The translations under genes were made by a program, and so were the position numbers. A stretch of DNA of 64,000 nt from Thermoplasmatota archaeon. GTDB taxonomy: Archaea > Thermoplasmatota > Penumbrarchaeia > Penumbrarchaeales > Penumbrarchaeaceae. Shown piece after piece: positions 51,660 through 61,300 of this stretch; position 1 is the first letter of the stretch, and every line of letters begins with the position of its first letter. The notes beneath the pieces were generated by a model. That model ran no database searches and was not told where the DNA came from. It was given only the letters and a program-made list of their open reading frames with translations. The stretch lies in contig JALOTP010000020.1 in NCBI GenBank assembly GCA_025457865.1, positions 1 to 64,000 on the forward strand. The letters run 5' to 3'.

Positions 51660-52706
51660 TCACTGAGGCAGTTGAACCGCTGGTGGTGTCGGTGCCGGGG
51701 TAGCTGGTACCGGTTGGGCCATCGGAGGTTGACCCGCTGTGTTCGGGGGTTGATGGACAGGCGCAGCGGTGGGCGCTGCCGGTTGGACAAGTGGAGCTAT
51801 CATCTCGTCCGATGGGAGCGGGGCCGATGCCTGGTCTCCGGTCGTTCGCTCGATGGCGGCAAGCCTCTGGGCCGAGTAATCCGACCACTGGGCCTGTTTC
51901 TGTTTCTCCGCCATCTGCTTCCTGGCGGCCTCCTTGAGCATGAGCTGCTGACGCCTGAGCTCCTGGTCCTCCTGGAAAAGCCTTTCCATGGACCTGTCTG
52001 CCTTGCCAATGAACCCGACCGCGGCAAGTATGATGCCTATGATCAGCAGCAGTATACCGGGGAGCAGGAATATCCAACCGGAGAGGTAGCCCTTGCTCCC
52101 CCATGAGGCGGGACCGGTCGCGACCGCTCTCTCCTCCCCCAGTTCGTTTGGCTTGCTTTCGACCTTGATGAGGACCTTGTCGCCCTTCTCCCCTATGTCC
52201 TCCTTGGAATAGACCCATACATCGGGTTCCTTGTCAACACGACCGTCCCGGAGGGCTATCACCCTGTTGTCTATACCATCGCCAGCGATCTCGTAAGCCT
52301 TGAGCCTGAAGTAACCATGGTCCCCGCCCTCCCAAGGGGTGTCCTTGTCATCGACGACCCTTGTTATCTCCCCGTACACGTACTGCTCGGGGTCGCTCAT
52401 CTTGTAATGCCATGCTCCCATGTCATAGACCGGATCTATGTCGGTCGGGGTGAAGAGCACGAACATCACCACGAGATAGATGACCACTGCCAGCAGGACC
52501 CCCACCAGAGAGACCATGCCACCCGCCCCCATCAGGAACGGGTTCCTGATCCTCGATACCTTCATAGTAGCGAGCTTCTCCTGGATCTCGTCCTCCTTGG
52601 CCACGTTAGGGGCCTCTTCCCCGGGAACGAACACGAGCGCTGAGCCGCAGAACGAGCATTTCTTGACCTCGCCGTAATTGTTCCTGCCGCACTTGGGACA
52701 CCTAGT
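51660..52706 (-). CDS. Zinc-ribbon, two-TM membrane protein with Gln/Pro-rich tail (start codon unresolved)
   Basis: The frame begins with a zinc ribbon (CPKC and CSFC knuckles, encoded from 52700) upstream of the first conventional start (GTG 52634). A transmembrane helix, an extracytoplasmic beta domain and a second helix follow. A Gln-rich coiled coil and a long Pro/Ala/Gln tail end the protein. Only GGG CTT ACG TCC ACT AGG separates the ribbon from an upstream TGA, so no standard start exists in frame. A GTG at 52722, well placed for the TATA element at about 52750-52760, is in another frame. A one-base indel or an unusual start is implied. The outline matches the proteins at 32889 and 42600. 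Confidence 0.65.
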   Translation of the reverse strand, partial: TRCPKCGRNNYGEVKKCSFCGSALVFVPGEEAPNVAKEDEIQEKLATMKVSRIRNPFLMGAGGMVSLVGVLLAVVIYLVVMFVLFTPTDIDPVYDMGAWHYKMSDPEQYVYGEITRVVDDKDTPWEGGDHGYFRLKAYEIAGDGIDNRVIALRDGRVDKEPDVWVYSKEDIGEKGDKVLIKVESKPNELGEERAVATGPASWGSKGYLSGWIFLLPGILLLIIGIILAAVGFIGKADRSMERLFQEDQELRRQQLMLKEAARKQMAEKQKQAQWSDYSAQRLAAIERTTGDQASAPLPSDEMIAPLVQPAAPTAAPVHQPPNTAGQPPMAQPVPATPAPTPPAVQLPQ

Positions 52707-52747
52707 GGACGTAAGCCCTCACCCGCCCTGGGAGATGTTTCCTCGAC

Positions 52748-52762
52748 TAAAATATATTTCTA
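52748..52762 (-). promoter_or_regulatory. TATA element of the zinc-ribbon membrane protein
   Basis: The minus-strand sequence AAATATATTTTAG spans about 52750-52762. Initiation 25 nt downstream would fall close to the GTG at 52722, fitting a leaderless transcript. Confidence 0.5.
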
Positions 52763-52855
52763 TGCTGGTAGAATGGTCCGTGGGGGGACCGCACCCGTTC
52801 AGAACGGACCTAACGGTAGTACGGGACATATCGACGAGAACGGTCCTTTCGGGTC

Positions 52856-53119
52856 CTATTTGATGCTCTCGAGCACGCTCGTAGCGTTCCAGATAAGGGT
52901 TCTGGCATGAAGGGGTATATTGGGGTCATTGGACAGTTCCTCGAGCACCGAGACCACGCCTGCGCACCTGACGTCCAGAGCGGTCCTGTTGTCGAACAAC
53001 CTCTCCTTGGAATCCTTGGCACCCTTCCTTATGTTCCGCGGAACGGAAGTGTCCTCTGAGAGCATGTCAAGGAGCGTTGCGACCTGCTCGAGCTTTTTAT
53101 TGGCTGCCTCATTGACCAT
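52856..53119 (-). CDS. UPF0147 family protein
   Basis: This 87-residue helical protein matches the archaeal UPF0147 family along its whole length (LEQVATLLDMLSEDTSVPRNIRKGAKDSKERL, then LDVRCAGVVSVLEELSNDPNIP). Its role is unknown, but the family is near-universal in archaea. GGAGGT (minus strand, 53127-53132) precedes the ATG, and a TTTATAC element lies at 53171-53177. Confidence 0.92.
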   Translation of the reverse strand: MVNEAANKKLEQVATLLDMLSEDTSVPRNIRKGAKDSKERLFDNRTALDVRCAGVVSVLEELSNDPNIPLHARTLIWNATSVLESIK

Positions 53120-53186
53120 AGCTATACCTCCTGCTACAACATGGGAAATCCATGCAGGGAATGTTACGCTGTATAAATAGGTTTCT

Positions 53187-53221
53187 TAAAAAAAAAGGGC
53201 GGAGCTGATCGAGCTCCGCCC
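53187..53221 (-). terminator. Strong hairpin plus T-run terminator
   Basis: A perfect 10-bp stem GGGCGGAGCT/AGCTCCGCCC with a 5-nt loop spans 53197-53221. It is followed on the minus strand by nine or more T residues (53187-53196). It lies 22 nt after the stop of the giant surface-protein gene and looks like a bacterial-style intrinsic terminator. Confidence 0.75.
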
Positions 53222-53243
53222 ATCGGTCCTCTGACCCCTTGGC

Positions 53244-56200
53244 TCACTTCTTTTCAGGGATGAGAAGGGTGACCCCGCATTCCCTGCATGGGACCTCTGC
53301 GGGCCTCTTGTCTATGGTAACGACCTGCACCGCTTTACACTTGCGGCACTGTATCCTCACAGGCTCCTTGCGGGGTTCCGGGGTCGCCGGACCGAGGGCG
53401 GCAGGACCGCCGGCCGGAAGGCCAGATGGCCCCCTTGGAGGCATGGGTGCTCCCGCAGCCTCCTTGACGACCTTCCTGGGACCGCCCTTGTCCATGCCCC
53501 TCTCCGCCTTCAGCCTTGCAACGACATCCTCGAGCTCCCTGACCTCCCTCTTGCTGTTCCAGCCTATGAATACGGCCACGAGCAGGGCTATCAGGAAGAG
53601 GATCAGGAGAACGGCAAGGAGCCAGCCGGAACCGAGTATGCTCGAGAGGCTGAACGCCGATATGTCCCTTGTGACCTTCGCCTCATTGTTGCCCGTATCC
53701 CTCTCTATGAGGTCGGGGCTTACGACGACCCGAATGTTCCTCGAACCGGACTTTGCTGTGTAATCGAAGGTCAGGGTAACGGAACCGCCAGCGGCGATGT
53801 CCTCCGTCCTGACATCTATCTGGTCGTTGCCGTCGTAGAGGGCTATCTCAGCATCCTCCGCCTTGAAATCGCCCGAGTTCCGCACCGTTACCTCTATCTT
53901 GTACTTCTCTCCGGGGCTCATGGGGGATGGGACCTTCATGGCAGTCTCGGTAACGACAAGGTCCGGCGCCTTTGCCCAGATGTGGAACGTGGCACTGGTC
54001 CTCCCACTCTTACCCTCTATGGCCCCGTTCGCGGGTTGGACCTCGAACCGGAGGGTCTTGTTGCCGTAATCGAACCCGGACACACGGGAGAAATCTATGC
54101 TGACCTTGAACGTCTGCGCATCCCCTACCCGAACGATCGGTCTCGCTGGGGTCACGGAAATGCTCCATCCGGTCGGGGCCGTCGGTACCTTGACGAGGAA
54201 GGTATCGTCCTTGTTCCCCAGGTTCTCGACGGTGAACTCGAGCTCGAGCGTCTTCAGATCGTTGACGTTCCAGCTGTAGGGTTGGTTGACGCTCGTCGTT
54301 GGGTCGGAGCTGGATAGGTACGCCTCATAGAACTGCTCCACCTCAAGGGTGAATGTTATGGTCTCTATGTCCTCATCGGAAGAGCCGGTGGACCTTACCT
54401 CGACATCGAAATCGTACTTGCCTGCTTTGACCTCGTCGGGGTCAAGAACATAGGTGCCCTGTGTCGTCTCGCCTAGATTGGGGACCGCTATCTCTAGGGT
54501 GACATATGCCTCCTCCTTCTGGTCCAGGGTCAGGGTCGCCGGTGACAGTTTGGCCCACTTGCTCTTGGTGCCTTTGACCGACATCTGATAGGTGTCCTGA
54601 TTGTTGCCCTTGTTCTGGACCTTGAAGGTGAAGGTGGCCGTCTCGCCCAATTTCGCCTTCTCCTCGTCATCATCGGATGTCAGGAGGTGATCGAAGCTCT
54701 CCTTGACAGTGACCTGGAGCACAACGAAGGCGGTAGCCTTCTCCCATTCGGCCTTGTTGTTCGAGTCCCTCTTTACAGTGACATTGAAGAGATATTTACC
54801 GGCCTTCGCCTTCTCCGTATCAAGGGGTATCCTCACCGTCAGGACGAACTTGGATTCATCCCCGGTCTTGCCCTGGGCCTGGAGGGTCACCTTCACCTTG
54901 GACAGGGTCGACCAGCTGTTGTCGCTGAGCTCCTTAACCTCTATCCGGAAGGTATCCTCCTTGTTCCCCTGGTTCTCTATGGTGAGGTCGAATGTGACGT
55001 CCTTGCCCACCTCGGATTCGAGCTTATCGTTGACGACGTCCAACGAGACACCGTAGGTCTGGGCGACGTCTATGGTTATCTCCTTCCACTGCGTCACATA
55101 GTCCTTGGTATTGTCCCATGACCCGTCCTCCCCTGCGGATATCCAGCGGAGCTCGAAGCTGTACTTCTGGGTAAGGGTCGTGACGGGCATCTCCACCCTC
55201 ACGGTGACTGTGGCATCCTTGCCCTTTTGAACATCGAAGACCTGGGGTGTGTTTGGCGTGTAGCTGAAGACGAAATCTATGGGGAGCTCCTCCCTGAGCT
55301 CCAGTTTGAAATCATCGGCCCCGGTCCCTGTGTTCCTGACCATGATGGTGTAGACCGCATAGATCTTGGAACTGTCCACTGGGTCCAACTTGGTCCTATA
55401 GAGGTCGTCACCGAGTATATCGCATCCATAGGCCTGCTTGATGGTCGTCGTGAGGACAAGCACGCTCGAATAGATATCATCTGACCTGCCCGTTTCCCCC
55501 TCGGAATAGGCCCATATCACCGAATCGAACTTGCCCGGTGTATAGTCGTCCTTGGGTACCCTCACCGTGACCTTAATGGTCTCTGAACTGTCCTTTAGAA
55601 TGTTCCCCGTCACTTTCTTACTGAGGATGACCCAGGTCGGGTGGTCCGACTTGGGCGTGCTGGCCCAATCGACGCTCGATGGATGGTAGGTTGTTATGGA
55701 GACGACCTCCAGCTTGAAAGAGTCGGACGCCTCGCCCTTATTGATGACCTGAACATCGTAGGTGACCTCTGTGTACTCCGCATCTACATCCGGAACAAGG
55801 TCCTTGGTCTCCTCCGATATAGAGAGCTCGACAGCCCTTCTTGCCAATACGTTCACACTTAGCGGTTGAGTGTCTGTCTTTATCTCGTCGCCCTTGGATT
55901 TGGCTGTTATAGTGAAGGAGACCAAACCCGTTTGGGCGTTCTCGGGGACTATGATCTTCAACCAGATGTTCACCTCGCCCTTCGCTGCGATATTGTCCCT
56001 TGTGGTATCGGTCGTGTTCGTGTTCCCGGTCTTGAAACCGAAGCTCGCCCACGTTGACTTTGAGGATGAGAGCTCTATGGTGAACCCGTCCACCGTATTT
56101 CCTTCGTTCACCAACTTGATGGTGTAGGAAACGGTATCCTTGGGGTCCGCGTCCTTGACGGTTATGGAATCCGATACCAGGAGGTCCACCTTGTAGTTCT

Positions 56201-59200
56201 CGTCGACTATGACCTCGAAGGTCGCTGTCGAAAAGACCGATTTCCCGGACACTGTGGCCCTGAAGGTTATGGTGACCTTCTCCGCAACCGCTGTGGACGG
56301 GACCTTTATATCGACAAGGGCGTCGGTCGCTCCGTTGGGCTTGAGGTTGGAGATGGTCCCGGGGGTTATGGTGATCCAGCTGTTGTACTTGGACGCGGTG
56401 CTCGGGTCTATCGTCATGGTGATCGACGACAGTTCGTTGCCCTTGTTGGTCACGTTCAACTTGACACCCTTGAGGGTCGTGCCCACGGCTACCGTGGACG
56501 AGCCCTGGGGTATGAGGAACTCGACCTTGTAAACAGGCATTACCTTCAGCTTCATGGTTATGTTGTCCACAACGACATCGTCGTTCTTCTGGGTGGTGGG
56601 CCCCTCAGAGACCGCCCTGAACACCATGTTGTACGTTCCCGTGGGGATTATCTTGTCATTTATCGAAGGTATGGATATGTTGATGGACACCCTGACCCTC
56701 TGGTTCGGAGAGAGGGTGATGGTGGAGGGGGAGATGGCGATGTTATCGAACTCGAATTCGTCCTCTATCTCTATCCGGAACGTGTCCTTGGACAGGGTCC
56801 CCCAGTTCTCCAGGGTTATGTTGTACCACGCCTTCTTTCCCGGTTCGGTCTGCCTGAAGTTGCTTGTCGTCGAGAGGTCGCCCGAGAAAGCGTCCGCGAA
56901 GATGGCGGTAAAGTACTTCTCGTCCTTGACCGTAAGGTCACTGGAATGTGTCGCGGTCACCTTGACCCAGACAGAACCCCAGTTGGGGTCCGCCCCGGTA
57001 GCGACCGTAACCGTCAGATAGATGGTCTCCTGCTCGAGGGGTGCCAGGACCTTGGTCGTCAAGTTAGAATCGGGTATGGACCATTTCACCTTGGTCCCGT
57101 AGTTGGGATGGTTGAGGGATATCTGATAGTAATCCGAGGCCGTTCCCCTGTTCTGGATGATGACCCTGAACTGTATCTCGCTGCCTATGCTCACCTGGCT
57201 GCTGTTCACACCGGCCAGGATCTGGACCCTGTGGACCGGTTCAAGGATGAGGCTTAGCGTCAGTTCGGTCCTCTTGTCATCGTTGGTCTGTGTGATGGTC
57301 CCGTTGTCGCTCACTACCTCGACGACGATGGAATAGGTCCCAGCGGAAACGCCTGAGCCTATCTTGGGCATGTCCATTAAGAGCTTTGCCGGTTTGGACT
57401 GCCCGGCGTTTATGGTTATCTTGCTCTTCTGGTTCTCGGTGAAATATATCGAATAGAGCCCGGTGAAAGCGGGTGGGGCCGATTTCACGAACAATGTTAT
57501 GGACGGGTCGGTCCCCGAGCCCCTGTTATAGACATCCAGGTCGAAGGTCGCGGTCTCAACGGGTCCGGAGGCGTTCGAGAACTTCGCCTTGACGCTCTGT
57601 TTGTTGGCGCTGAGGTCAACGGAGTAGAGCTGGGGGATCTTCACGGAAAGGTAGAGGGTCTTCTTTACTGTGGGGCTGTTCTGGGACGTTGCGTTAACAA
57701 GGAATCTGTAGGTCCCTTCGCTGACAGTCGATGGGGCGGAGACGGTGATGTTGAAATAGAACCATCCCTCGGATGCAAGCAGCGGTGTGCTCGATGAGGA
57801 TACCAATGGCCTCCATGTGGAGTCAATGGTGCCGGTCTCACCCTTTATCGTAAGGTCGAAGGCATCCCTCCCGTTGCCCTTGTTCTGCAGGCGGACCTGG
57901 ACCTTGTAGGTGCTGCCCGGCTGGCCGTCAGAGACAATGGCACCATTGGGAGCATCGAGGTATGCCCCGTACTTCTTGTTTATGGAGACCGAGAAATCGG
58001 AATGGGCCGTAGCGGCCGAGCTTGTCGAGTTCGCATATATCCTGAACCTGTATGACTGCGATTTGACCACGTCAGCATCAGGGTCCATGGTCACGGTGAC
58101 CGTTCCTTTGGCCTGGGCGGCTAGGGTGATGGTCGAGGGTTCAATGGACGAATCCCGGAAACCCTCGGGGAAGGCGGCATTGATATCGAAAGTGTCCTGG
58201 TCGTTCCCCTTGTTAGATACCTCGAATGTGAAGGTCACTGTAGCGTCGGGGTCCACGGTCTTGGTGGAGGCACCGGTGTTGGCCATGCCGACATCATAGT
58301 ATGCTAGCACCGAGCAGGAGACTTTGACCTGCCTCATGAGGCTTGTATCGCCAACACTGGTCGCATTGACGAAGAAGTCAGCCACGGAACCCTTGGCAGG
58401 GTTCGAGGACTTGGAAGGTGTGAATATCGATAGCGTGATGTTCTGCGAACCATCCGGTTGGAGCTTGATCGTCTGAGAGGCGCTCAGACCCCCGCTCCAA
58501 CCCTTGGAGGTAGATGCGGGAGGGACGTAGAGCTCGAGGTTGTACCTGTCCTCCCCGTTCCCCATATTGGTGACCTTGACATTGAAGGCTACGACGCTCT
58601 GGGTGATTATATCGACCGTCTTCACACCATCGGACGAGATGAGACACCCGTAGGTCTGGTTGACCACCGCGCTGATGGTCATCGTCGCTGAGGTGTCCGC
58701 ATCGGTTATAGATGTGGCCTTGACCTGGAACTGGTAGGTGAGGGCCTTTGCCCCCGAGGGGCTCTGGACCGTCAATTTCGCCTGTTTTGTGGTGGTCGGG
58801 GCGAACTTCCCGGAGTTGAAATCGATGCTAGCGACCCATCCGGTCGGGATGGTGATGGCCTGGAGGTTGTATCCGTCCTGGTCGTTCCCCTCGTTCTTCA
58901 CGTTGAACGTGTAGGTCGTGGAGCCTCCGGGATTAAGGTACCTGATCCCCGGGGACGTCATGGACACACCATAGGTCCTCTTCACATTGGTCGTGAGGAG
59001 CAGGGATGCTGTGGAGTTCTTCGCATCCGCCTGCGAGGTCACCGTGACCGTGACATAGCAGTAGCTCTCTATGGTGGCATTTGACGGGGCCCTTACCTGC
59101 ACCGTGAAGGTGGTGGACGAACCGCTGCCAATATTACCGGTGGTCGTCTGGCTCAAAGTGACCTGCCATGAGGCCGTGGGCTTCTGTGAGACAGAGCTTG

Positions 59201-59426
59201 CAATATTATACCTGTCCCCGTTGTTTCCTTCGTTCTTGATGGTCAGCAGGTAGGACACGGACTGCCCTACAGAGACCTCCTTGCTCGCATTGTCAACCGT
59301 AAGGCTGACATCGTAAGCCCCTGCCGATTCAGCGAAGGGCAGATTGTATATGAACACCGCAAGACCGCTTGCGATGAGCATGATGGTCACAGTTAGCATC
59401 AGGTACTTCTTCCATTCGGCCGACAT
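53244..59426 (-). CDS. Giant surface protein: 15 NEW3-type Ig repeats, CARDB domain, TM and cytosolic zinc ribbon
   Basis: This protein has 2060 residues from the ATG at 59426. A signal anchor (about 8-30) is followed by a chain of about 15 beta-sandwich repeats of 110-135 residues, each centred on an N-x-G-[NTS]-x-x-D-x-[FY] motif (NEGNNGDRY, NKGNDQDTF, NQGNKEDTF and so on). A CARDB-like repeat comes last (VRNSGDFKAEDAEIALYDG). A transmembrane helix, a short coiled coil and a Pro/Gly linker lead to a cytosolic zinc ribbon (CRKC...CREC) at the extreme C-terminus. It is probably a fibre-like cell-surface structural or adhesion protein. The frame's earlier ATG (59462) sits inside the TATA box, so 59426 with its GAGGT is chosen. 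Confidence 0.85.
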   Translation of the reverse strand: MSAEWKKYLMLTVTIMLIASGLAVFIYNLPFAESAGAYDVSLTVDNASKEVSVGQSVSYLLTIKNEGNNGDRYNIASSVSQKPTASWQVTLSQTTTGNIGSGSSTTFTVQVRAPSNATIESYCYVTVTVTSQADAKNSTASLLLTTNVKRTYGVSMTSPGIRYLNPGGSTTYTFNVKNEGNDQDGYNLQAITIPTGWVASIDFNSGKFAPTTTKQAKLTVQSPSGAKALTYQFQVKATSITDADTSATMTISAVVNQTYGCLISSDGVKTVDIITQSVVAFNVKVTNMGNGEDRYNLELYVPPASTSKGWSGGLSASQTIKLQPDGSQNITLSIFTPSKSSNPAKGSVADFFVNATSVGDTSLMRQVKVSCSVLAYYDVGMANTGASTKTVDPDATVTFTFEVSNKGNDQDTFDINAAFPEGFRDSSIEPSTITLAAQAKGTVTVTMDPDADVVKSQSYRFRIYANSTSSAATAHSDFSVSINKKYGAYLDAPNGAIVSDGQPGSTYKVQVRLQNKGNGRDAFDLTIKGETGTIDSTWRPLVSSSSTPLLASEGWFYFNITVSAPSTVSEGTYRFLVNATSQNSPTVKKTLYLSVKIPQLYSVDLSANKQSVKAKFSNASGPVETATFDLDVYNRGSGTDPSITLFVKSAPPAFTGLYSIYFTENQKSKITINAGQSKPAKLLMDMPKIGSGVSAGTYSIVVEVVSDNGTITQTNDDKRTELTLSLILEPVHRVQILAGVNSSQVSIGSEIQFRVIIQNRGTASDYYQISLNHPNYGTKVKWSIPDSNLTTKVLAPLEQETIYLTVTVATGADPNWGSVWVKVTATHSSDLTVKDEKYFTAIFADAFSGDLSTTSNFRQTEPGKKAWYNITLENWGTLSKDTFRIEIEDEFEFDNIAISPSTITLSPNQRVRVSINISIPSINDKIIPTGTYNMVFRAVSEGPTTQKNDDVVVDNITMKLKVMPVYKVEFLIPQGSSTVAVGTTLKGVKLNVTNKGNELSSITMTIDPSTASKYNSWITITPGTISNLKPNGATDALVDIKVPSTAVAEKVTITFRATVSGKSVFSTATFEVIVDENYKVDLLVSDSITVKDADPKDTVSYTIKLVNEGNTVDGFTIELSSSKSTWASFGFKTGNTNTTDTTRDNIAAKGEVNIWLKIIVPENAQTGLVSFTITAKSKGDEIKTDTQPLSVNVLARRAVELSISEETKDLVPDVDAEYTEVTYDVQVINKGEASDSFKLEVVSITTYHPSSVDWASTPKSDHPTWVILSKKVTGNILKDSSETIKVTVRVPKDDYTPGKFDSVIWAYSEGETGRSDDIYSSVLVLTTTIKQAYGCDILGDDLYRTKLDPVDSSKIYAVYTIMVRNTGTGADDFKLELREELPIDFVFSYTPNTPQVFDVQKGKDATVTVRVEMPVTTLTQKYSFELRWISAGEDGSWDNTKDYVTQWKEITIDVAQTYGVSLDVVNDKLESEVGKDVTFDLTIENQGNKEDTFRIEVKELSDNSWSTLSKVKVTLQAQGKTGDESKFVLTVRIPLDTEKAKAGKYLFNVTVKRDSNNKAEWEKATAFVVLQVTVKESFDHLLTSDDDEEKAKLGETATFTFKVQNKGNNQDTYQMSVKGTKSKWAKLSPATLTLDQKEEAYVTLEIAVPNLGETTQGTYVLDPDEVKAGKYDFDVEVRSTGSSDEDIETITFTLEVEQFYEAYLSSSDPTTSVNQPYSWNVNDLKTLELEFTVENLGNKDDTFLVKVPTAPTGWSISVTPARPIVRVGDAQTFKVSIDFSRVSGFDYGNKTLRFEVQPANGAIEGKSGRTSATFHIWAKAPDLVVTETAMKVPSPMSPGEKYKIEVTVRNSGDFKAEDAEIALYDGNDQIDVRTEDIAAGGSVTLTFDYTAKSGSRNIRVVVSPDLIERDTGNNEAKVTRDISAFSLSSILGSGWLLAVLLILFLIALLVAVFIGWNSKREVRELEDVVARLKAERGMDKGGPRKVVKEAAGAPMPPRGPSGLPAGGPAALGPATPEPRKEPVRIQCRKCKAVQVVTIDKRPAEVPCRECGVTLLIPEKK

Positions 59427-59457
59427 GTTGATTACCTCTGTTCGTGTGAAATGAAAT

Positions 59458-59616
59458 TCCATATATAAGCCTTCGCCGGCGCTTTACTAGCGTTCTTTAA
59501 GAAGAACGACATATAAATAAATCCATTTTTCATAATTATGTTATACAAATGTAATAAAATAATTATTTATATCAGACCATTATTACAGGAACTATAAATG
59601 AATTTCTGTTAAACGG
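59458..59616. promoter_or_regulatory. AT-rich divergent promoter region
   Basis: The minus-strand TATA box TTATATATG (about 59458-59467) lies 30-40 nt before the giant-protein ATG. On the plus strand, ATTTATATC near 59564-59572 could serve the AT-hook gene. The intervening DNA is strongly AT-rich and holds no open frame of interest. Confidence 0.55.
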
Positions 59617-59625
59617 GTGATGGAA

Positions 59626-60381
59626 ATGAACAATATAATGGCCCTCCGCCTCCAGGAGCCGTCCAGGCAGGTATTGGGACTGTGTGCCTATCTATCTGAG
59701 ATGCCCATCTCAAAGCTCTTGAACCCGTTCCTAACGGACGGGGTAAGGACGATGTTAGGTGCCCTCATTGTTCATCACATAGATCGCAAATTGATATTCC
59801 GGCGGGACTCCTTCGGGTCCTTTACGGAGATGCTGCTCACCGCCGGGTCGGAGCCCATAGGTCGGCCTGCGGGGTGGGACCCCGCTTCCATGAGGGACCG
59901 CGTTCCCCGGGTCCTCTTTGACTTCTTCGAGATGATGGGGGAGCTCAAGGCGGTCCCTAGGATGAACTCTACGTTCGAGGGGATCACGCTCGAGATGGAT
60001 GCTAGCTACATGGACCCCGCCGCCATAAGGTCGCTCTGCCGCTCCCTTGGAGAGGCCTATATCTCGAGCGGGTCGAGCCTGGACAGGCTCGATTACCAGA
60101 GATCTGGCGAACTTTTCTTCCACCAGATGGTCCTGGGGTTCTACAGGGCGAACGCCAAAGGGACCGCCAAAGCCCTCACCACGCAACTCTATGCCCATGG
60201 TGATTTCCTTGAGAAGCTATCCAGGGAGCTGAAGGACCTCTATTCCGAGAGGACCAGGGCAGGGGTGGTGGAGGCCATAGTGGTATCGGGAACAGGCGGA
60301 AAGAGAGGCAGACCCCCGAAGAAGAGGTCTCCGGTCGCCGCCCTTCCTGCAGCGGGCCAGCCTACGCAGAGGACCGCTTGA
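59626..60381 (+). CDS. AT-hook protein of unknown function
   Basis: This protein has 251 residues from the ATG at 59626, which follows GGGTGATG; the GTG at 59617 and ATG at 59620 are alternatives. The first 220 residues are mostly helical without a recognised family. The C-terminus carries KRGRPPKKR (about 226-235), a textbook AT-hook that binds the minor groove of AT-rich DNA, then a Pro/Ala tail. It may be a chromatin or regulatory protein. It is divergent from the giant surface gene, whose AT-rich promoter would be a natural target (inference). Confidence 0.65.
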   Translation: MNNIMALRLQEPSRQVLGLCAYLSEMPISKLLNPFLTDGVRTMLGALIVHHIDRKLIFRRDSFGSFTEMLLTAGSEPIGRPAGWDPASMRDRVPRVLFDFFEMMGELKAVPRMNSTFEGITLEMDASYMDPAAIRSLCRSLGEAYISSGSSLDRLDYQRSGELFFHQMVLGFYRANAKGTAKALTTQLYAHGDFLEKLSRELKDLYSERTRAGVVEAIVVSGTGGKRGRPPKKRSPVAALPAAGQPTQRTA

Positions 60382-60396
60382 GGACCCTTGTACCGA

Positions 60397-61248
60397 TCAA
60401 CCATACATTGACGGGGCGGGGATGGCCCTCTTCCCGCCGGGTTTGGCGACCCTCTGATACCCCCTCATCTTGGCCTCAAGGAGAGCGGCCTCGGCGTAGA
60501 GAGGGGTCAGGTCCACCTCAAGGTGCGGGATAAGGGACTTGAGCTTCTCTATTATGACCGCAGCCGCCCTTGCGTCGGGGATGTTCTCCCTGGACTCTGC
60601 CAGCAAACAGATGACCTCGAAGTTCCGTTTCTTCCCCTCGTTCATGAGGACGCCTGGTATGCCTGAGATAAGGCCTTCGGAGAAAACGGGGATCCCGGCC
60701 TTCGATAACTTGTCCCTGCCCGAGGGGGTGGATGCCACTCCGAAGATGGCCTTCTCTCCATTCGAGAGCGGGGCTTCCTCCACAACAGGTGCTGGTCCCT
60801 CCGGTGCGGGCTCCATCACCCCCTCATCGTCATCACCCGGGACCGTCATGACCTGCCCTTCGTTCTCTATGACCAGACCTTCAGGGGATATTATGGTGGC
60901 GCATTTGACCTCCTGGGCCCAGTCCAGGACCTTCTTGCATATCATCTTGATGAGATTGGAAGGGGGCTGGAACTCGGAGAGGAACACGACCAATCTGGTG
61001 TATTCGCCGGAGGGTCCTTCAATATCACCGACATAGAACCTCACAGGATGGTTGGGCTCTCCGTCCCGGACTACGGATACGGTCGGGAAGAAAACGGAGT
61101 CCATTACACCTATGAGCTCCATGTCCAGGGAAGCGACTATGTAGCTAGCCGTGATGGTCGAGACCAATCCGACGCTCGGGAACCCGTCTATGATGATGGC
61201 ATCCTTTAGGTCTATCCTCTTATACTCGTGGATCTCAATATCGTCCAT
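60397..61248 (-). CDS. PAC2 family protein (proteasome assembly chaperone-like)
   Basis: This 283-residue protein has the PAC2 pattern: IIIDGFPSVGLVSTITASYIVASLDMELIGVMDS at the start, a GPSGEYTRLVVFLSEF core strand, and a C-terminal AAVIIEKL-x-SLIPHLEVDL segment. Archaeal members are related to proteasome assembly chaperones. An acidic, Pro-rich insertion at about 137-158 (DDDEGVMEPAPEGPAPVVEEA) is unusual. It converges with the AT-hook gene, with 15 nt between the stops. Confidence 0.83.
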   Translation of the reverse strand: MDDIEIHEYKRIDLKDAIIIDGFPSVGLVSTITASYIVASLDMELIGVMDSVFFPTVSVVRDGEPNHPVRFYVGDIEGPSGEYTRLVVFLSEFQPPSNLIKMICKKVLDWAQEVKCATIISPEGLVIENEGQVMTVPGDDDEGVMEPAPEGPAPVVEEAPLSNGEKAIFGVASTPSGRDKLSKAGIPVFSEGLISGIPGVLMNEGKKRNFEVICLLAESRENIPDARAAAVIIEKLKSLIPHLEVDLTPLYAEAALLEAKMRGYQRVAKPGGKRAIPAPSMYG

Positions 61249-61300
61249 TCCTACCGCCCTCGGGTGCTGGGATGCGGCCTCTTAAGCCATCTTAAGGGAT

